From: CBDBJK01 sp965206395
GTDB taxonomy: Bacteria > Chloroflexota > Dehalococcoidia > Lucifugimonadales > CATOSD01
NCBI GenBank assembly: GCA_965206395.1
Contig: CBDBJK010000022.1
Span: forward strand, 1 to 32,257
Direction: 5' to 3'
Length of the DNA: 32,257 nt
The translations under genes and the position numbers were made by a program. Shown here piece after piece: positions 22,828 to 31,462 of this stretch. Each line of letters begins with the position of its first letter. The first letter of the stretch is position 1. The notes under the pieces are model-generated. The model did not search any database. It was not told where the DNA came from and saw nothing but the letters and a program-made list of their open reading frames with translations.

Positions 22828-24012
22828 ATGAAATGGAGTTCTGCCGTATCAGAGAGTTCCTCGCTTGCCGAGGCTGTCGCCGAGTGTGCGATCAGGATTC
22901 GTGAGGAGCTTGGCGACAATATGCCCGACCTCATCGTTGCCTTCGTTTCGGCCCACCACGCCACAGAGTATGAAAGTATTCCGAAGCTGGTGCGAGAGCA
23001 TATTAGCGGTGGCACGCTCATTGGCTGCTCGACCGGAGGCGTCATTGGCGCAGGCAGAGAGGTCGAGCACAGCCCCGGCTTCTCGATGACGGCAGCCCAC
23101 CTGCCGGACGTGAATCTGACGCCATTTCACATCGAGGACGCCGCGTTGCCTGACGGCGACGCCGCGCCGGATGCATGGCAAGCCCTGTTCGGGACAACGA
23201 CAGACGACACCCCGCAGTTCCTCTTGCTGGCAGACCCTTTCAGCGTGCGGGGCGAGCATCTGCTGATGGGCCTGGACTACGCTTATCCTCAGAGTGTGAA
23301 GATAGGCGGACTCGCAAGCGGCGGCAACCGTCCGGGGACGAACGCACTCTATCTCTCGGACGACGTGCATCGTTCGGGCGTCGTGGGGCTTGCCCTGACC
23401 GGCGACATCGTGGTCGATACCGTCGTTGCGCAGGGATGCCGACCCATCGGTCAGCCCATGCACATCACAAAATGCAATCAGAACGCGCTGCTTGAACTGG
23501 ACGGCCTTACTCCGTTCGAAGCCCTCAAGGAGATTTTCGCACGGTTGAGCGATCGAGACCAGGAGCTTGCCCAGCACTCCCTTTTCCTTGGCGTGGTCAT
23601 GGACGAGCTAAACGAATCCCCCCAGCTTGGCGACTTCCTGATACGCAACATCATCGGCGTGGACGCGCAGCGTGGCGTTCTCTCAATAGGCGAGATGCTG
23701 AAGGAAGGACAGACCGTGCAGTTTCACCTGAGAGATGCCGAAACCTCGGCCCACGACCTCGACGCGATGCTGAACCAGTACGTCGGCAACCACCCGGTAC
23801 ATCAGGACGCAGGGGCCTTGCTGTTCTCCTGTCTGGGCAGAGGGTCGGGCCTGTACGGACGCGCCGACCACGACACCGACATGTTCCGCGAAAAGCTTGG
23901 AGACATGCCGCTGGCAGGTTTCTTCTGCAACGGAGAGATAGGTCAGGTTGGAGGGTCAACCTTTTTGCATGGCTACACAAGCTCTTTCGGCGTCTTCCGC
24001 CCGAAACGGTAG
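22828..24012 (+). CDS. FIST-domain sensor protein
   Basis: A 394-residue protein with a FIST N domain (about 25-215: DLIVAFVSAHHA, TLIGCSTGGVIGAGREVE, GLDYAYPQSVKIGGLASGG) and a FIST C domain (about 235-375: GLTPFEALKEIFARL, FLIRNIIGVDAQRGVLSIGE, GALLFSCLGRGSGLYG, PLAGFFCNGEIGQVGG). FIST proteins are predicted to bind small ligands such as amino acids and often feed signalling pathways. TAGGAGG precedes the ATG. No kinase or cyclase is attached, so it is a stand-alone version. It probably shares a transcript with the sulfurtransferase gene 38 bases downstream. Confidence 0.9.
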   Translation: MKWSSAVSESSSLAEAVAECAIRIREELGDNMPDLIVAFVSAHHATEYESIPKLVREHISGGTLIGCSTGGVIGAGREVEHSPGFSMTAAHLPDVNLTPFHIEDAALPDGDAAPDAWQALFGTTTDDTPQFLLLADPFSVRGEHLLMGLDYAYPQSVKIGGLASGGNRPGTNALYLSDDVHRSGVVGLALTGDIVVDTVVAQGCRPIGQPMHITKCNQNALLELDGLTPFEALKEIFARLSDRDQELAQHSLFLGVVMDELNESPQLGDFLIRNIIGVDAQRGVLSIGEMLKEGQTVQFHLRDAETSAHDLDAMLNQYVGNHPVHQDAGALLFSCLGRGSGLYGRADHDTDMFREKLGDMPLAGFFCNGEIGQVGGSTFLHGYTSSFGVFRPKR

Positions 24013-24050
24013 GAGGCTCGCTAATTTTAGGAGAGGAGAAACTGCAACCA

Positions 24051-24914
24051 TTGGATACGAACGAGGCGACGATGCAACAGAGGCTGGTATCCTGTGAATG
24101 GCTAGCCCAGAGGCTCGATGACCCGCAGGTGCGCGTCGTCGAAGTGTCCTCAAACCCAGATGGGGCCGCCTACCACCAGAGGCACATCCCAGGCGCGGCA
24201 TTCTGGTTCTGGAAGGAGGCCCTGTGGCACGCCTCTGACAGGGAATTCGCTACTCCCTAGGAGATGGCCCTCCGACTGGGCGCTATGGGTATATCGTCGG
24301 AGACCACCGTCGTGATCTACGGCGACCCTATCCAGTATGGGACTTATGCCATATGGGTACTCGTAATGGCTGGTCACCGAGACGTCAGGTTGCTGGATGG
24401 AGGACGAAAGCTCTGGGTCGCCGAGGGCAGACCTGTGACAGCCGAGATTCCTCGCTTCGAGGCGTCAGAATACTCTCCGGGGCCTGCAGACCAGTCCAGC
24501 AGAGTAGGGCGTGACAACGTGTGTGCGAAGCTCGGAACGCCGGAGCGAGTGCTTCTCGACGTGCGCTCTCCGGAGGAGTATACAGGCAAGCGGGTAAGCC
24601 CTCCTACTATGGGACTCGACCACGGCGCCGAGCGAACGGGACGAATTCCGGGCGCGGTGCATCTGTACTATCAGGAACTTCTTAACGACGATGATACCTT
24701 CCTTTCCGCCGACCAGCTACAGGCCAAGCTCAGTGGCGCTGGCGTTACCGGGGAATCTGGACGCGAGATAGTCGCCTACTGCCGCCTGAGCCACCGGGCG
24801 ACGCTGGCCTGGTTTGCCATGAATTACCTGCTAGGAATGGACGATGTGAAGATATACGATGGCTCCTGGACTGAGTGGGGCAGCATAGTGGGTTTTCCTG
24901 TGGAGACGGATTGA
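24051..24914 (+). pseudogene. Two-domain rhodanese-type sulfurtransferase with in-frame TAG
   Basis: A 288-codon frame interrupted by TAG at 24258-24260. Domain 1 begins LVSCEWLAQRLDDPQVRVVE and HIPGAAFWFW; after TAG the frame continues as EMALRLGAMGISSETTVVIY. Domain 2 has VLLDVRSPEEYTGK, RIPGAVHLYYQEL and the active-site loop IVAYCRLSHRA, whose Cys would carry the persulfide. The replaced residue is probably Glu (GAG to TAG) in a TP-E-E-M-like segment. Start is TTG 24051 or ATG 24072. Thiosulfate or 3-mercaptopyruvate sulfur transfer is the family role. A nonsense mutation is the simplest reading; readthrough or restart at ATG 24264 is possible. Confidence 0.85.
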
Positions 24915-24932
24915 GTCGTTTGGAACCTACCT

Positions 24933-25766
24933 CTATAGCAGCCTTGCCGCATTCCCGCCGAGTACCGCCTCTTTCTCAGCGTCAGATAGCGTAGACTGCT
25001 CAATTTGACGCACCAGGCGACGCGCTCGCAGCAACGGAAAATCGCTCCCCATGAGTATCTTGTTCGCACCGACCAGTCCAGCCACCGTCGAAAAAACGTG
25101 TGGCGTGTACAGGAAGGGCGACGCCGCTGTGTCGAAGTAGACGTTGGTCAGGCTGTCGGCGACCTCTGGCATCAATGCGTAGAACGGCAGGCCTCCTCCC
25201 CAGTGAGCGCACACAATCGTCGCGTCTGGGAAGTTCTGAATGAAGCGCCACAGAACCTCTGGCCTTGTCTCGCCCTTGCCGGTGTAAAGGTGTCCAACAG
25301 GCTCCGACGAGTGGGTTGTGACGATTAGCCTGTACTCGCGGACGACTTCCATCAACGGGGCCATAGTCTGTTCGTCGTCAAGGTCGAAGGATTGCGAATC
25401 GGGGTGTAGCTCACCGATGCCTCGGAGTCCGGCCATTGCGCAGCGCTCGGCCTCACGTGCCGCGCTATCGCCCCAGACGGGGTTGATCCCCGCAAACCCA
25501 ATGAGTTTCTGAGGATAGCGGCGTGTCGATTCGATGATGTAGTCGTTTACTTCGCGGGCGAGGCCTTCGTCTGTCCAGCCGATGCCCATGACCACCGACG
25601 TATCAACGCTATCTTCGTCCATCGCTTCCAGGATGTCTTCGGCGGTAGCCATCCTGGCCTCTGGGTTTGCGTACAACTCGCCGAAGGCAGCGTCTCGCTC
25701 CATGTAATGCTGACGCTGCTCCCTAAGCCATGAGGGAAATATGTGAGTGTGAAAATCTATTACCAC
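24933..25766 (-). CDS. Amidohydrolase 2 family (metal-dependent TIM barrel)
   Basis: A 277-residue amidohydrolase (ACMSD/gamma-resorcylate decarboxylase-type superfamily). Metal ligands are visible: HTH in VIDFHTHIFP at the N-terminus, His in LIVTTHSSEPVGH, His in TIVCAHWGGGLPF, and Asp in ILMGSDFPLLR. Members hydrolyse or decarboxylate cyclic and aromatic acids. GTG start without a strong Shine-Dalgarno site. It converges with the sulfurtransferase gene, 18 bases apart. Substrate unknown, but it fits the region's ring and acid catabolism theme. Confidence 0.92.
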   Translation of the reverse strand: MVIDFHTHIFPSWLREQRQHYMERDAAFGELYANPEARMATAEDILEAMDEDSVDTSVVMGIGWTDEGLAREVNDYIIESTRRYPQKLIGFAGINPVWGDSAAREAERCAMAGLRGIGELHPDSQSFDLDDEQTMAPLMEVVREYRLIVTTHSSEPVGHLYTGKGETRPEVLWRFIQNFPDATIVCAHWGGGLPFYALMPEVADSLTNVYFDTAASPFLYTPHVFSTVAGLVGANKILMGSDFPLLRARRLVRQIEQSTLSDAEKEAVLGGNAARLL

Positions 25767-25809
25767 GGGTTTGCGAAGGCCTGGCTCAAGCTGAGGAAGT
25801 CCGAACTGA

Positions 25810-25832
25810 CAGATTCCAACTTTTGGAATCTG
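25810..25832. other. Perfect 10-bp hairpin
   Basis: CAGATTCCAA and TTGGAATCTG form a perfect 10-bp stem with a 3-base loop in the gap upstream of the amidohydrolase gene and downstream of the small prepilin-like gene. There is no clear U-tract on either side, so it may be an operator or a weak terminator for the latter. Confidence 0.4.
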
Positions 25833-25921
25833 CGCTAACAGATATATAACAGAGGTCGCCGTCTAGTGGAAGGCGCTTTGTCTATGAAAAGAGCCAGATA
25901 CCTTGGCAGAAGAGGGCGAGA

Positions 25922-26059
25922 TTAGCTGAGGATGTTGTTTACCGCCCATGCGGCAGGAGCAAGAATAATGGCATTGATTACCAGCATCGTCAGCAAAGAG
26001 ACCACAAGTTCGCCGAATGCTACGCCGGTCTGCCTGATGGCTAAAACTGAACTTTTCAT
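25922..26059 (-). CDS. Tiny type IV prepilin-like protein, 45 residues
   Basis: ATG 26059 opens a 45-codon frame ending at TAA 25922. A basic leader MKSSVLAIRQTG is followed by VAFGELVVSLLTMLVINAII, a hydrophobic helix, and a short tail. Cleavage after Gly would leave Glu at mature position 5 and Leu at 6, as in type IV pilins and Flp/Tad pilins. AAAGG lies nine bases upstream. Mature length would be about 33 residues, shorter than known Flp pilins. It lies on the same strand and downstream of the archaellum/pilin-like gene at 26427-26960. Role is inferred from the N-terminus alone. Confidence 0.45.
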   Translation of the reverse strand: MKSSVLAIRQTGVAFGELVVSLLTMLVINAIILAPAAWAVNNILS

Positions 26060-26146
26060 TATCGAAAACCTTTCATTATGGTTCTTCTGCTCTCAAGGCC
26101 AGGCCATTGCTTTGTTTGCGGATACTGGCCTGACACGCGAGATTCG

Positions 26147-26213
26147 CTCACTTCACACCTCCAGTCTATACGTCAGAAGAGAAAGAATGGGGGGAAGCGA
26201 GGTGTGAAGTGAG
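26147..26213. repeat. 15-bp inverted repeat with 37-base spacer
   Basis: CTCACTTCACACCTC (26147-26161) and its exact complement GAGGTGTGAAGTGAG (26199-26213) lie in the leader between the archaellum/pilin-like gene and the tiny prepilin-like gene. A long stem-loop in the intergenic RNA is expected and could stabilise, attenuate or terminate the message. The rest of 26060-26426 shows no gene; a shorter inverted repeat (AGGCCAG/CTGGCCT) lies within 26095-26135. Confidence 0.8.
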
Positions 26214-26426
26214 GGGGAGTATGGTGCAAATTAGCGAATAAGAAGTGACAAAATCGTTAGTGTTTGCTCGCCTCGTAGGGGCCTCTAACTATGACGCTGA
26301 CATGGGTAGGTATGTGATTTGGATGGCATATTGATACTTGAGGTCTGGCGTTGCGCTGACTACATCGTGACTTATCGAAATTTTCACACCCTAGCCAGTC
26401 TGACCTTTTCTCCTGCGGAGGAAGGC

Positions 26427-26960
26427 TCATGGCACAACTTTGTAGATTACCTTGGTCGTGATTCCGTTGGGAGTCACGAAGGTCGCTCTGTTGTATTTGG
26501 TCGCTACCACCGACGGGGATGGGTTCGCAAGAACAATGATCTCTTCGTTCGGATTCAATGTGCCTATGTCGGTAATCTCGGCAGTCAGAGTGGTCGCGTT
26601 GATGTATATTCCCTTATCCGTCCACTGGTTCGCCCCTGGGCTGGAGCTCTCGGTATATGTCAGATATAACACCTCAAAGCCGGAGGCCTTTTGCACCTCG
26701 AATATGACGTTCCAGTCCGCGAACCGCCCGATAGCATTGCCTCCCTCATTGGCAAGGATCATCTCCACCGTTGAAGTCGCGCTGACCGAAAGACCTATGG
26801 GGCCGGTGAGCTTGGTGTCGGCTTTCTCGACTGAGAGCTTACGGAGGGTGGTCCAGGAGTCCGAAACGTTATCGTACGAGACAATCATCTGTCTTCCAAG
26901 CGTGAAAAACGAAAGCAGGATTATCATCAAGGACAATAGAAATGTGATAGCGACGCCCAC
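26427..26960 (-). CDS. Archaellum/pilin-like membrane-anchored beta-sandwich protein
   Basis: A 177-residue protein with an N-terminal hydrophobic helix (about residues 3-22, VAITFLLSLMIILLSFF) followed by an extracytoplasmic beta-rich domain rich in Thr/Ser/Asn (KADTKLTGPIGLSVSATSTV, EMILANEGGNAIGRFADW). This architecture and the LANEG motif resemble archaellum stator-like FlaF/FlaG proteins and archaeal-type pilins, which occur in some Chloroflexota. GTG start; a stop lies seven codons upstream, so the leader is very short. The IS3 copy 2 lies about 100 bases upstream and may have removed its operon partners. Assignment is by architecture only. Confidence 0.5.
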   Translation of the reverse strand: MGVAITFLLSLMIILLSFFTLGRQMIVSYDNVSDSWTTLRKLSVEKADTKLTGPIGLSVSATSTVEMILANEGGNAIGRFADWNVIFEVQKASGFEVLYLTYTESSSPGANQWTDKGIYINATTLTAEITDIGTLNPNEEIIVLANPSPSVVATKYNRATFVTPNGITTKVIYKVVP

Positions 26961-27079
26961 GCTTCCCTCTACCTGCCCCTACCAGAGGCGTGCAACCGCA
27001 ATGCGGCCCTATATCGTCCGCATAGAGCAGTGTAATTGAAAACAAACAGACTTGGGGATGAGTAAGGTGGACCCCATTA

Positions 27080-28015
27080 TTAAGACAGCACGAGGGCTAA
27101 ATTAAGAGAGTCTCCCACCCCTGCGCTAGGTTTCACCAAGCCCGATGGCAGCCCTGCTTCTTCAGCTGCTGCTCCCCTTTCTTCCTGGCCATGTTGGTAC
27201 ACCTCTGCTGGGGTCCGGTAGCCCAAAGCCTGGTGAGGCCTCTGCCGGTTGTAGAACTCCAGGTAGGCATTGATCCCAGTTCGGGCCTCGGCGACGGTCT
27301 GGTAAGCTTTCAGATACACCTCCTCGTACTTGATGCTCCGCCACAGCCGCTCCACGAAGATGTTGTCCAGGTACCTACCCTTACCATCCATGCTGACCTG
27401 GACCCTCTGCTCCTGCAACGTCTGGGTAAAGGCCTCACTGGTGAACTGACTCCCCTGGTCGGTGTTGAATATCTCCGGTCGTCCCTTACCCAGGGCTTCC
27501 TCCAACGCCGCCACGCAGAAGCTGGTGTCCATGGTGTTGGAGAGCTTCCAGGCCAGCACGTGCCGGCTGTGCCAGTCCATGATGGCCACCAGGTACAGGA
27601 AGCCCTTCGCCATGGGGATGTAGGTGATGTCCGCGGCCCAGACCTGGTCGACCCGATTAACCTCCACTCCCTTCAGCAGATAGGGAAAGATCCGGTGTCC
27701 CGGCGCTGGTTTGCTGGTGTTGGGACGCCGGTAGATGGCTTCCAGACCCATCAACCGCATCAGCCTTCGAACCCTTTTTCGGCTCACCAGATAGCCCTGT
27801 TGCAGCAGCCAGGCCTTCATCTTCCTGGAGCCGTAGAAGGGGGTCTTCAAATACTGACGGTCCATCAGGGCCATCAACTCCAGGTCTTCTGCCCTGGTCG
27901 GTACCGGCCGGTAGTACACCGAGGCCCGGCTGACGTCCAGCAGGATACATTGACGCACCAAAGACAGCTGCTGGTGGTCTCGGTCTATCATGGCTCGCCG
28001 TATGCTGCGACTCAT
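27080..28015 (-). CDS. IS3-family transposase OrfB, copy 2
   Basis: Identical in sequence to the OrfB of copy 1 (311 residues, DDE core with Asp in WAADITY, Asp in NTDQGSQFT and Glu in FVERLWRSIKYEE). The frame is intact and its ATG overlaps the orfA stop as ATGA. Identity of the two copies implies recent duplication, gene conversion or a collapsed repeat in assembly. Confidence 0.95.
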   Translation of the reverse strand: MSRSIRRAMIDRDHQQLSLVRQCILLDVSRASVYYRPVPTRAEDLELMALMDRQYLKTPFYGSRKMKAWLLQQGYLVSRKRVRRLMRLMGLEAIYRRPNTSKPAPGHRIFPYLLKGVEVNRVDQVWAADITYIPMAKGFLYLVAIMDWHSRHVLAWKLSNTMDTSFCVAALEEALGKGRPEIFNTDQGSQFTSEAFTQTLQEQRVQVSMDGKGRYLDNIFVERLWRSIKYEEVYLKAYQTVAEARTGINAYLEFYNRQRPHQALGYRTPAEVYQHGQEERGAAAEEAGLPSGLVKPSAGVGDSLNLALVLS

Positions 28016-28311
28016 AGACCGGACCTTTCCGACAAAAAATCGCGTTCCACCTTCAGCTGGCCGATGTGCCGGTAGAGGTGGTTAATCTGAGCTTCCTTGG
28101 CTTTCTCCTGGGATTTCTGATTGGTGGCAAATAGCTCCGGGGCTCCTTCCACCAGGGCCCTTTTCCAGGCGTGAATCTGACTGGGATGGACCTCAAATCG
28201 GCTGGCCAGCTGGGCGATGGTCTCTTCCCCCGCAAGGGCGGCCAGGGCCACCTTGGCCTTGAACGCCGGACTGTGCTTATTCCTCGTCTGCTTCATGTCC
28301 TGCTCCTTCAC
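28012..28311 (-). CDS. IS3-family OrfA, copy 2
   Basis: Identical to the OrfA of copy 1 (99 residues, HTH_Tnp_1 with SRFEVHPSQIHAWK). The Shine-Dalgarno-like GAAGGAGCAGG lies just before the start. It forms the overlapping orfA-orfB pair typical of the family. Confidence 0.92.
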   Translation of the reverse strand: MKEQDMKQTRNKHSPAFKAKVALAALAGEETIAQLASRFEVHPSQIHAWKRALVEGAPELFATNQKSQEKAKEAQINHLYRHIGQLKVERDFLSERSGL

Positions 28312-28484
28312 GTCGGTTAGTTGCCGGTTATTTTAGGAGCTGGACTCTCTCTTAGCCAGTTGTCTAGTTTTTGGGTACCACCTCAGAGGTTAGCATCTAT
28401 ATTCCTGGGCGTAGTCTCATATCTTTTCGCTATCCATCGAGGCATCACAGAGTCATTCGTCTTTCATTGGAGCAATCATATCTG

Positions 28485-28552
28485 ACCGCAGAGAACGCTG
28501 AAACCGCAGAGAAAATCAACAAAATCTCAGCGTTCTCAGCGCGCTCTGCGGT
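28485..28552. repeat. Compound direct/inverted repeat upstream of the RNB gene
   Basis: ACCGCAGAG occurs at 28485-28493 and 28503-28511 and its complement CTCTGCGGT at 28544-28552; GAGAACGCTGA (28491-28501) pairs perfectly with TCAGCGTTCTC (28527-28537). The structure can fold into a long hairpin. It resembles dispersed ACCGCAGAG-type repeats of intergenic DNA. The surrounding 28386-28648 holds no other feature that I see. Confidence 0.8.
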
Positions 28553-28648
28553 AAATTTTCGCTCAGATGCGAACAGAAATGCGCCCCATGTGCCATTTTG
28601 GGTTATGATAGAATCGCTGATTTTAGTAGAAGCCGATTTGAGGAATAT

Positions 28649-30691
28649 ATGCAGCCGGACGAAGTAATAGTTGCCCGAATGAAGGGCGGGACCAACGTTG
28701 GACGCTATCTGGGCGAAGAAGCCACGTCCACGGGCCAGAGCAAGCGGATTCGCATATCTGTGGGGCGCAACAAAGAAACGCAGCTTCCGGTTGACCGGAT
28801 TATCCTCGCAACAGGTTTCATTGCGACCGGGGAAGAAGAACTGGAGGAGTTCCGGCGTCAGGCAGAGAGCATCGCCTCGCAGGTAGACTTGACAGAGGTA
28901 TGGGAGGTCGTCCGCGACGAGGCCACCCCCCTGAGTCTGGGTGATCTGGCGGAACTGCACTGGGGATCATCGCCGGACAGCGCTCAGATGGTTGCGATTT
29001 TGCTTCATCTCGACAGGTCGTCACAGTATTTCGTCGACGACAAGCAGGGCTATCTGGCGCGCTCCAAAGAGTCTGTGGAGGAAATAGAGGCTCGTCGTCA
29101 GCGTGCCATAGAGAACGCGCAGGCATCGGAATCTCTGGCGGAGCACCTGTCGCAAGGCACGCTGCCATCTGAGATGACACCTTACCAGGCTGGCTTGATA
29201 GAGCATCTCAGAGGCTACGCCGTTCACGGCGAGAGTTACACCCGAAGCGCGGTCGCACGCGGCCTGCTTGAGAGGCTGGAAAGCCGAACACGCGACCTTC
29301 AAAAGCTCAGCTTCGAGGTTCTAGTAAAAGTGGACGTGCTCTCGCCGGATGAGCCGCTCGAACTGGAACGCGCCGGAATAATCAAAGAGTTTTCCAAAGA
29401 CTCCCTGACCGAAGCCGACGCTCTGGATGTTTCTAAAACTCTGGAGGAACCTCATCGCAGAGACCTCACCATGGTTCCTACCGTTACTATTGATGACGCT
29501 GACACAGAAGACAAGGACGACGCCCTATCGCTGGAGATTATCCCCGACCAGCCATCGCCGACCTTTCGTATAGGTATCCATATCGCAGACGGCGGCGCGC
29601 TGATACCATACGGCGGCGCAATCGATCGGGAGGCCGACCGCCGTATGTCTACCCTGTATTTGCCGGAACGCCAGGTGACGATGCTCCCTCCGAAAGTATC
29701 CAACCAGATAGGAAGCCTGCTCCCCGACGAGCGACGGGCCGCTCTCAGCCTGCTGGCGCGAGTAACGGAATCCGGCGAAGTACTGGGTTGGGAGGTCATG
29801 CCGTCGGTAATTCGCAGCCAGGCAGCACTCGCGTACGAAGAAGTCGATCAGGCGTTAGACGATCCCAGCCATCCATGGCATCAAATGCTGGAATCGCTGA
29901 ATCGTGTGGCCCTTTCGCTTCGCCAGAAACGCGGGGAGGCAGGCGCGGTCATGATGGACAGGTCTGAGATGAGGATGGAAGTGAAGCCGTCAGGAGAAGT
30001 CGAAGTGAGGGTGCTGCACCAGACCGCATCCCGGCAGTTGGTGGCTGAGCTTATGATACTGTCCAACTCGCTGATGGCAGAGTTCTGCCGTGACAGGGAC
30101 TTGCCAGTGGCGTACCGCTCCCAGGCGCGGGCCGACCTCGAAGACGTGATAGCCGAAATCCCTGACGGGCCTTTGCGCCGCTACCAGATGATGCGCCGCC
30201 TCACACCAGCCGACCTCGACACAGTTCCAGCGCACCACGGTGGGCTTGGCGTGCCAGCGTATATTCAGATCACCTCTCCGTTGAGACGCTATCCAGACCT
30301 CGTGATGCAGCGTCAAATCAGCCGATTCCTCAATTCTGGCGAGCCTCTCTACTCGACGGAGGACATAGCGTCGATGGCGCAGCGCGCCGAGGCGCAACTA
30401 AGGGAGCTTGGCAAGCTGGAGGACGAGCGAAAACGCTACTGGTTCCTCAAGTACCTGAATCAGCTTCGCGAAGTTGGGGAGGAGGATGGCGCGTCGGACC
30501 TTTTCCAGGCCGTTATCCTGGAAAATCAGCCGGGCCGCACCGCGTACCTGGAGCTTGTCGACTATCCCTTCCGCGTCCGGGTCGAGCTTCCCGAAGCCAT
30601 CGAGCCAGGCGAAACCGTGACGCTCCGACTACACGGCGTCGACCTGTGGCGGCGCATCGGTCACTTCATACACATGCCTTCCCCACTGTAG
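28649..30691 (+). CDS. RNB-domain exoribonuclease (RNase II/R family)
   Basis: About 680 residues. The RNB catalytic core (about 270-600) contains TVTIDDADTEDKDDALSLEI, with the four Asp that bind two Mg ions, IGIHIADGGALIPYGGAIDR, RRMSTLYLPERQVTMLPP and YIQITSPLRRYPDLVMQRQI. Substrate is RNA, degraded 3' to 5' processively. The N-terminal 250 residues lack an obvious cold-shock domain and look like a winged-helix region plus spacer, as in shorter cyanobacterial and Chloroflexi-type RNB proteins; the C-terminal S1-like segment is reduced. ATG 28649 follows GAGG; a longer in-frame TTG start exists upstream. Confidence 0.93.
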   Translation: MQPDEVIVARMKGGTNVGRYLGEEATSTGQSKRIRISVGRNKETQLPVDRIILATGFIATGEEELEEFRRQAESIASQVDLTEVWEVVRDEATPLSLGDLAELHWGSSPDSAQMVAILLHLDRSSQYFVDDKQGYLARSKESVEEIEARRQRAIENAQASESLAEHLSQGTLPSEMTPYQAGLIEHLRGYAVHGESYTRSAVARGLLERLESRTRDLQKLSFEVLVKVDVLSPDEPLELERAGIIKEFSKDSLTEADALDVSKTLEEPHRRDLTMVPTVTIDDADTEDKDDALSLEIIPDQPSPTFRIGIHIADGGALIPYGGAIDREADRRMSTLYLPERQVTMLPPKVSNQIGSLLPDERRAALSLLARVTESGEVLGWEVMPSVIRSQAALAYEEVDQALDDPSHPWHQMLESLNRVALSLRQKRGEAGAVMMDRSEMRMEVKPSGEVEVRVLHQTASRQLVAELMILSNSLMAEFCRDRDLPVAYRSQARADLEDVIAEIPDGPLRRYQMMRRLTPADLDTVPAHHGGLGVPAYIQITSPLRRYPDLVMQRQISRFLNSGEPLYSTEDIASMAQRAEAQLRELGKLEDERKRYWFLKYLNQLREVGEEDGASDLFQAVILENQPGRTAYLELVDYPFRVRVELPEAIEPGETVTLRLHGVDLWRRIGHFIHMPSPL

Positions 30692-30727
30692 AGTTGACAT
30701 TGGATTCTGTTTCTAAGGAGTTGGGAT

Positions 30728-31462
30728 ATGAATGAGTTCGGTGCGTCGACCTACGGAGACAAAATTGCCGAGATATATGACAAAATGTATCCAGATCGCG
30801 CGAATACTGAACCCACAGTGCGTGCGTTGGCAGAGCTAGCGAGGGAAGGCCCTGCCTTGGAGCTTGGAATCGGCACAGGTAGGATAGCAATACCTTTGGC
30901 GGAGCGTGGGATTGCGGTGCATGGAATAGACGCCTCTGAAGCCATGATAGCAAAGTTGCGCACCAAGCCTGGTGGAGCGGAAGTTTCGGTAGCAATCGGC
31001 GATTTTGCAGATGTCGATATTGATGGCAAATTCCCTTTGGTGTTTGTGGCATTCAACACCTTCTTCGGACTGACCACCCAGGAAAACCAGGTGAGGTGCT
31101 TCCGAAATGTGGCCGACCATCTTACCGACAACGGCGTGTTTGTAATTGAGGCTTTTGTGCCCGATATGACGCGCTACGTTCGGGGGCAGAACATTAGCGT
31201 GACCAGGGTTGAGACCGATATGGCCGTGCTGGATTTGACACTTCACGATTCTGTAAACCAGAGTGTCACGTCGCATCACTTGGTAATTGCGGAGGATGGA
31301 ATGAGGCTCTATCCTGTGCAGTTGCGTTACGCTTGGCCGTCCGAGCTTGACCTCATGGCACAACTTGCAGGCTTAAGCCTACACGAAAGATGGGGCGATT
31401 GGGAAGGAGCGCCCTTCACCTCTTCAAGCACAAGTCACATATCGATATACAAGAGGGTTTGA
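30728..31462 (+). CDS. Class I SAM-dependent methyltransferase
   Basis: A 244-residue methyltransferase: motif I ALELGIGTGRIAIPLAERGI, acidic motif II VHGIDASEAMIAKL, AIGDFADVD (post II) and LVFVAFNTFFGLTTQENQ (motif IV area). An N-terminal tyrosine-rich region (YGDKIAEIYDKMYPDR) is typical of the Methyltransf_25-type group. AAGGAG lies at normal spacing before the ATG. It follows the RNB gene by 36 bases and may share its transcript. Substrate not predictable. Confidence 0.9.
   Translation: MNEFGASTYGDKIAEIYDKMYPDRANTEPTVRALAELAREGPALELGIGTGRIAIPLAERGIAVHGIDASEAMIAKLRTKPGGAEVSVAIGDFADVDIDGKFPLVFVAFNTFFGLTTQENQVRCFRNVADHLTDNGVFVIEAFVPDMTRYVRGQNISVTRVETDMAVLDLTLHDSVNQSVTSHHLVIAEDGMRLYPVQLRYAWPSELDLMAQLAGLSLHERWGDWEGAPFTSSSTSHISIYKRV

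Larger units (their letters stand above)
27063..28385 (-). mobile_element. IS3-family insertion sequence, copy 2
   Basis: A 1,323-bp element, apparently identical to copy 1 at 1103-2425 and in the same orientation, 25,960 bases apart. Here GAG at 27060-27062 and GAG at 28386-28388 form a 3-bp target-site duplication, the size typical of IS3 elements, which fixes the ends of the element. It lies between the archaellum/pilin-like gene and the RNB ribonuclease gene, without breaking a recognisable gene. Confidence 0.93.

Noticed and set aside
25932..26207. A 91-codon plus-strand frame over the small prepilin-like gene
   Set aside because: No ribosome-binding site and no recognisable domain, and it reads through the inverted repeat; the minus-strand frame has the structured prepilin-type N-terminus.
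1103..28385. A composite transposon carried by the two IS3 copies
   Set aside because: The segment contains ftsY, an essential housekeeping gene, and copy 1 lacks a matching target duplication, so mobilisation as one unit is unlikely.
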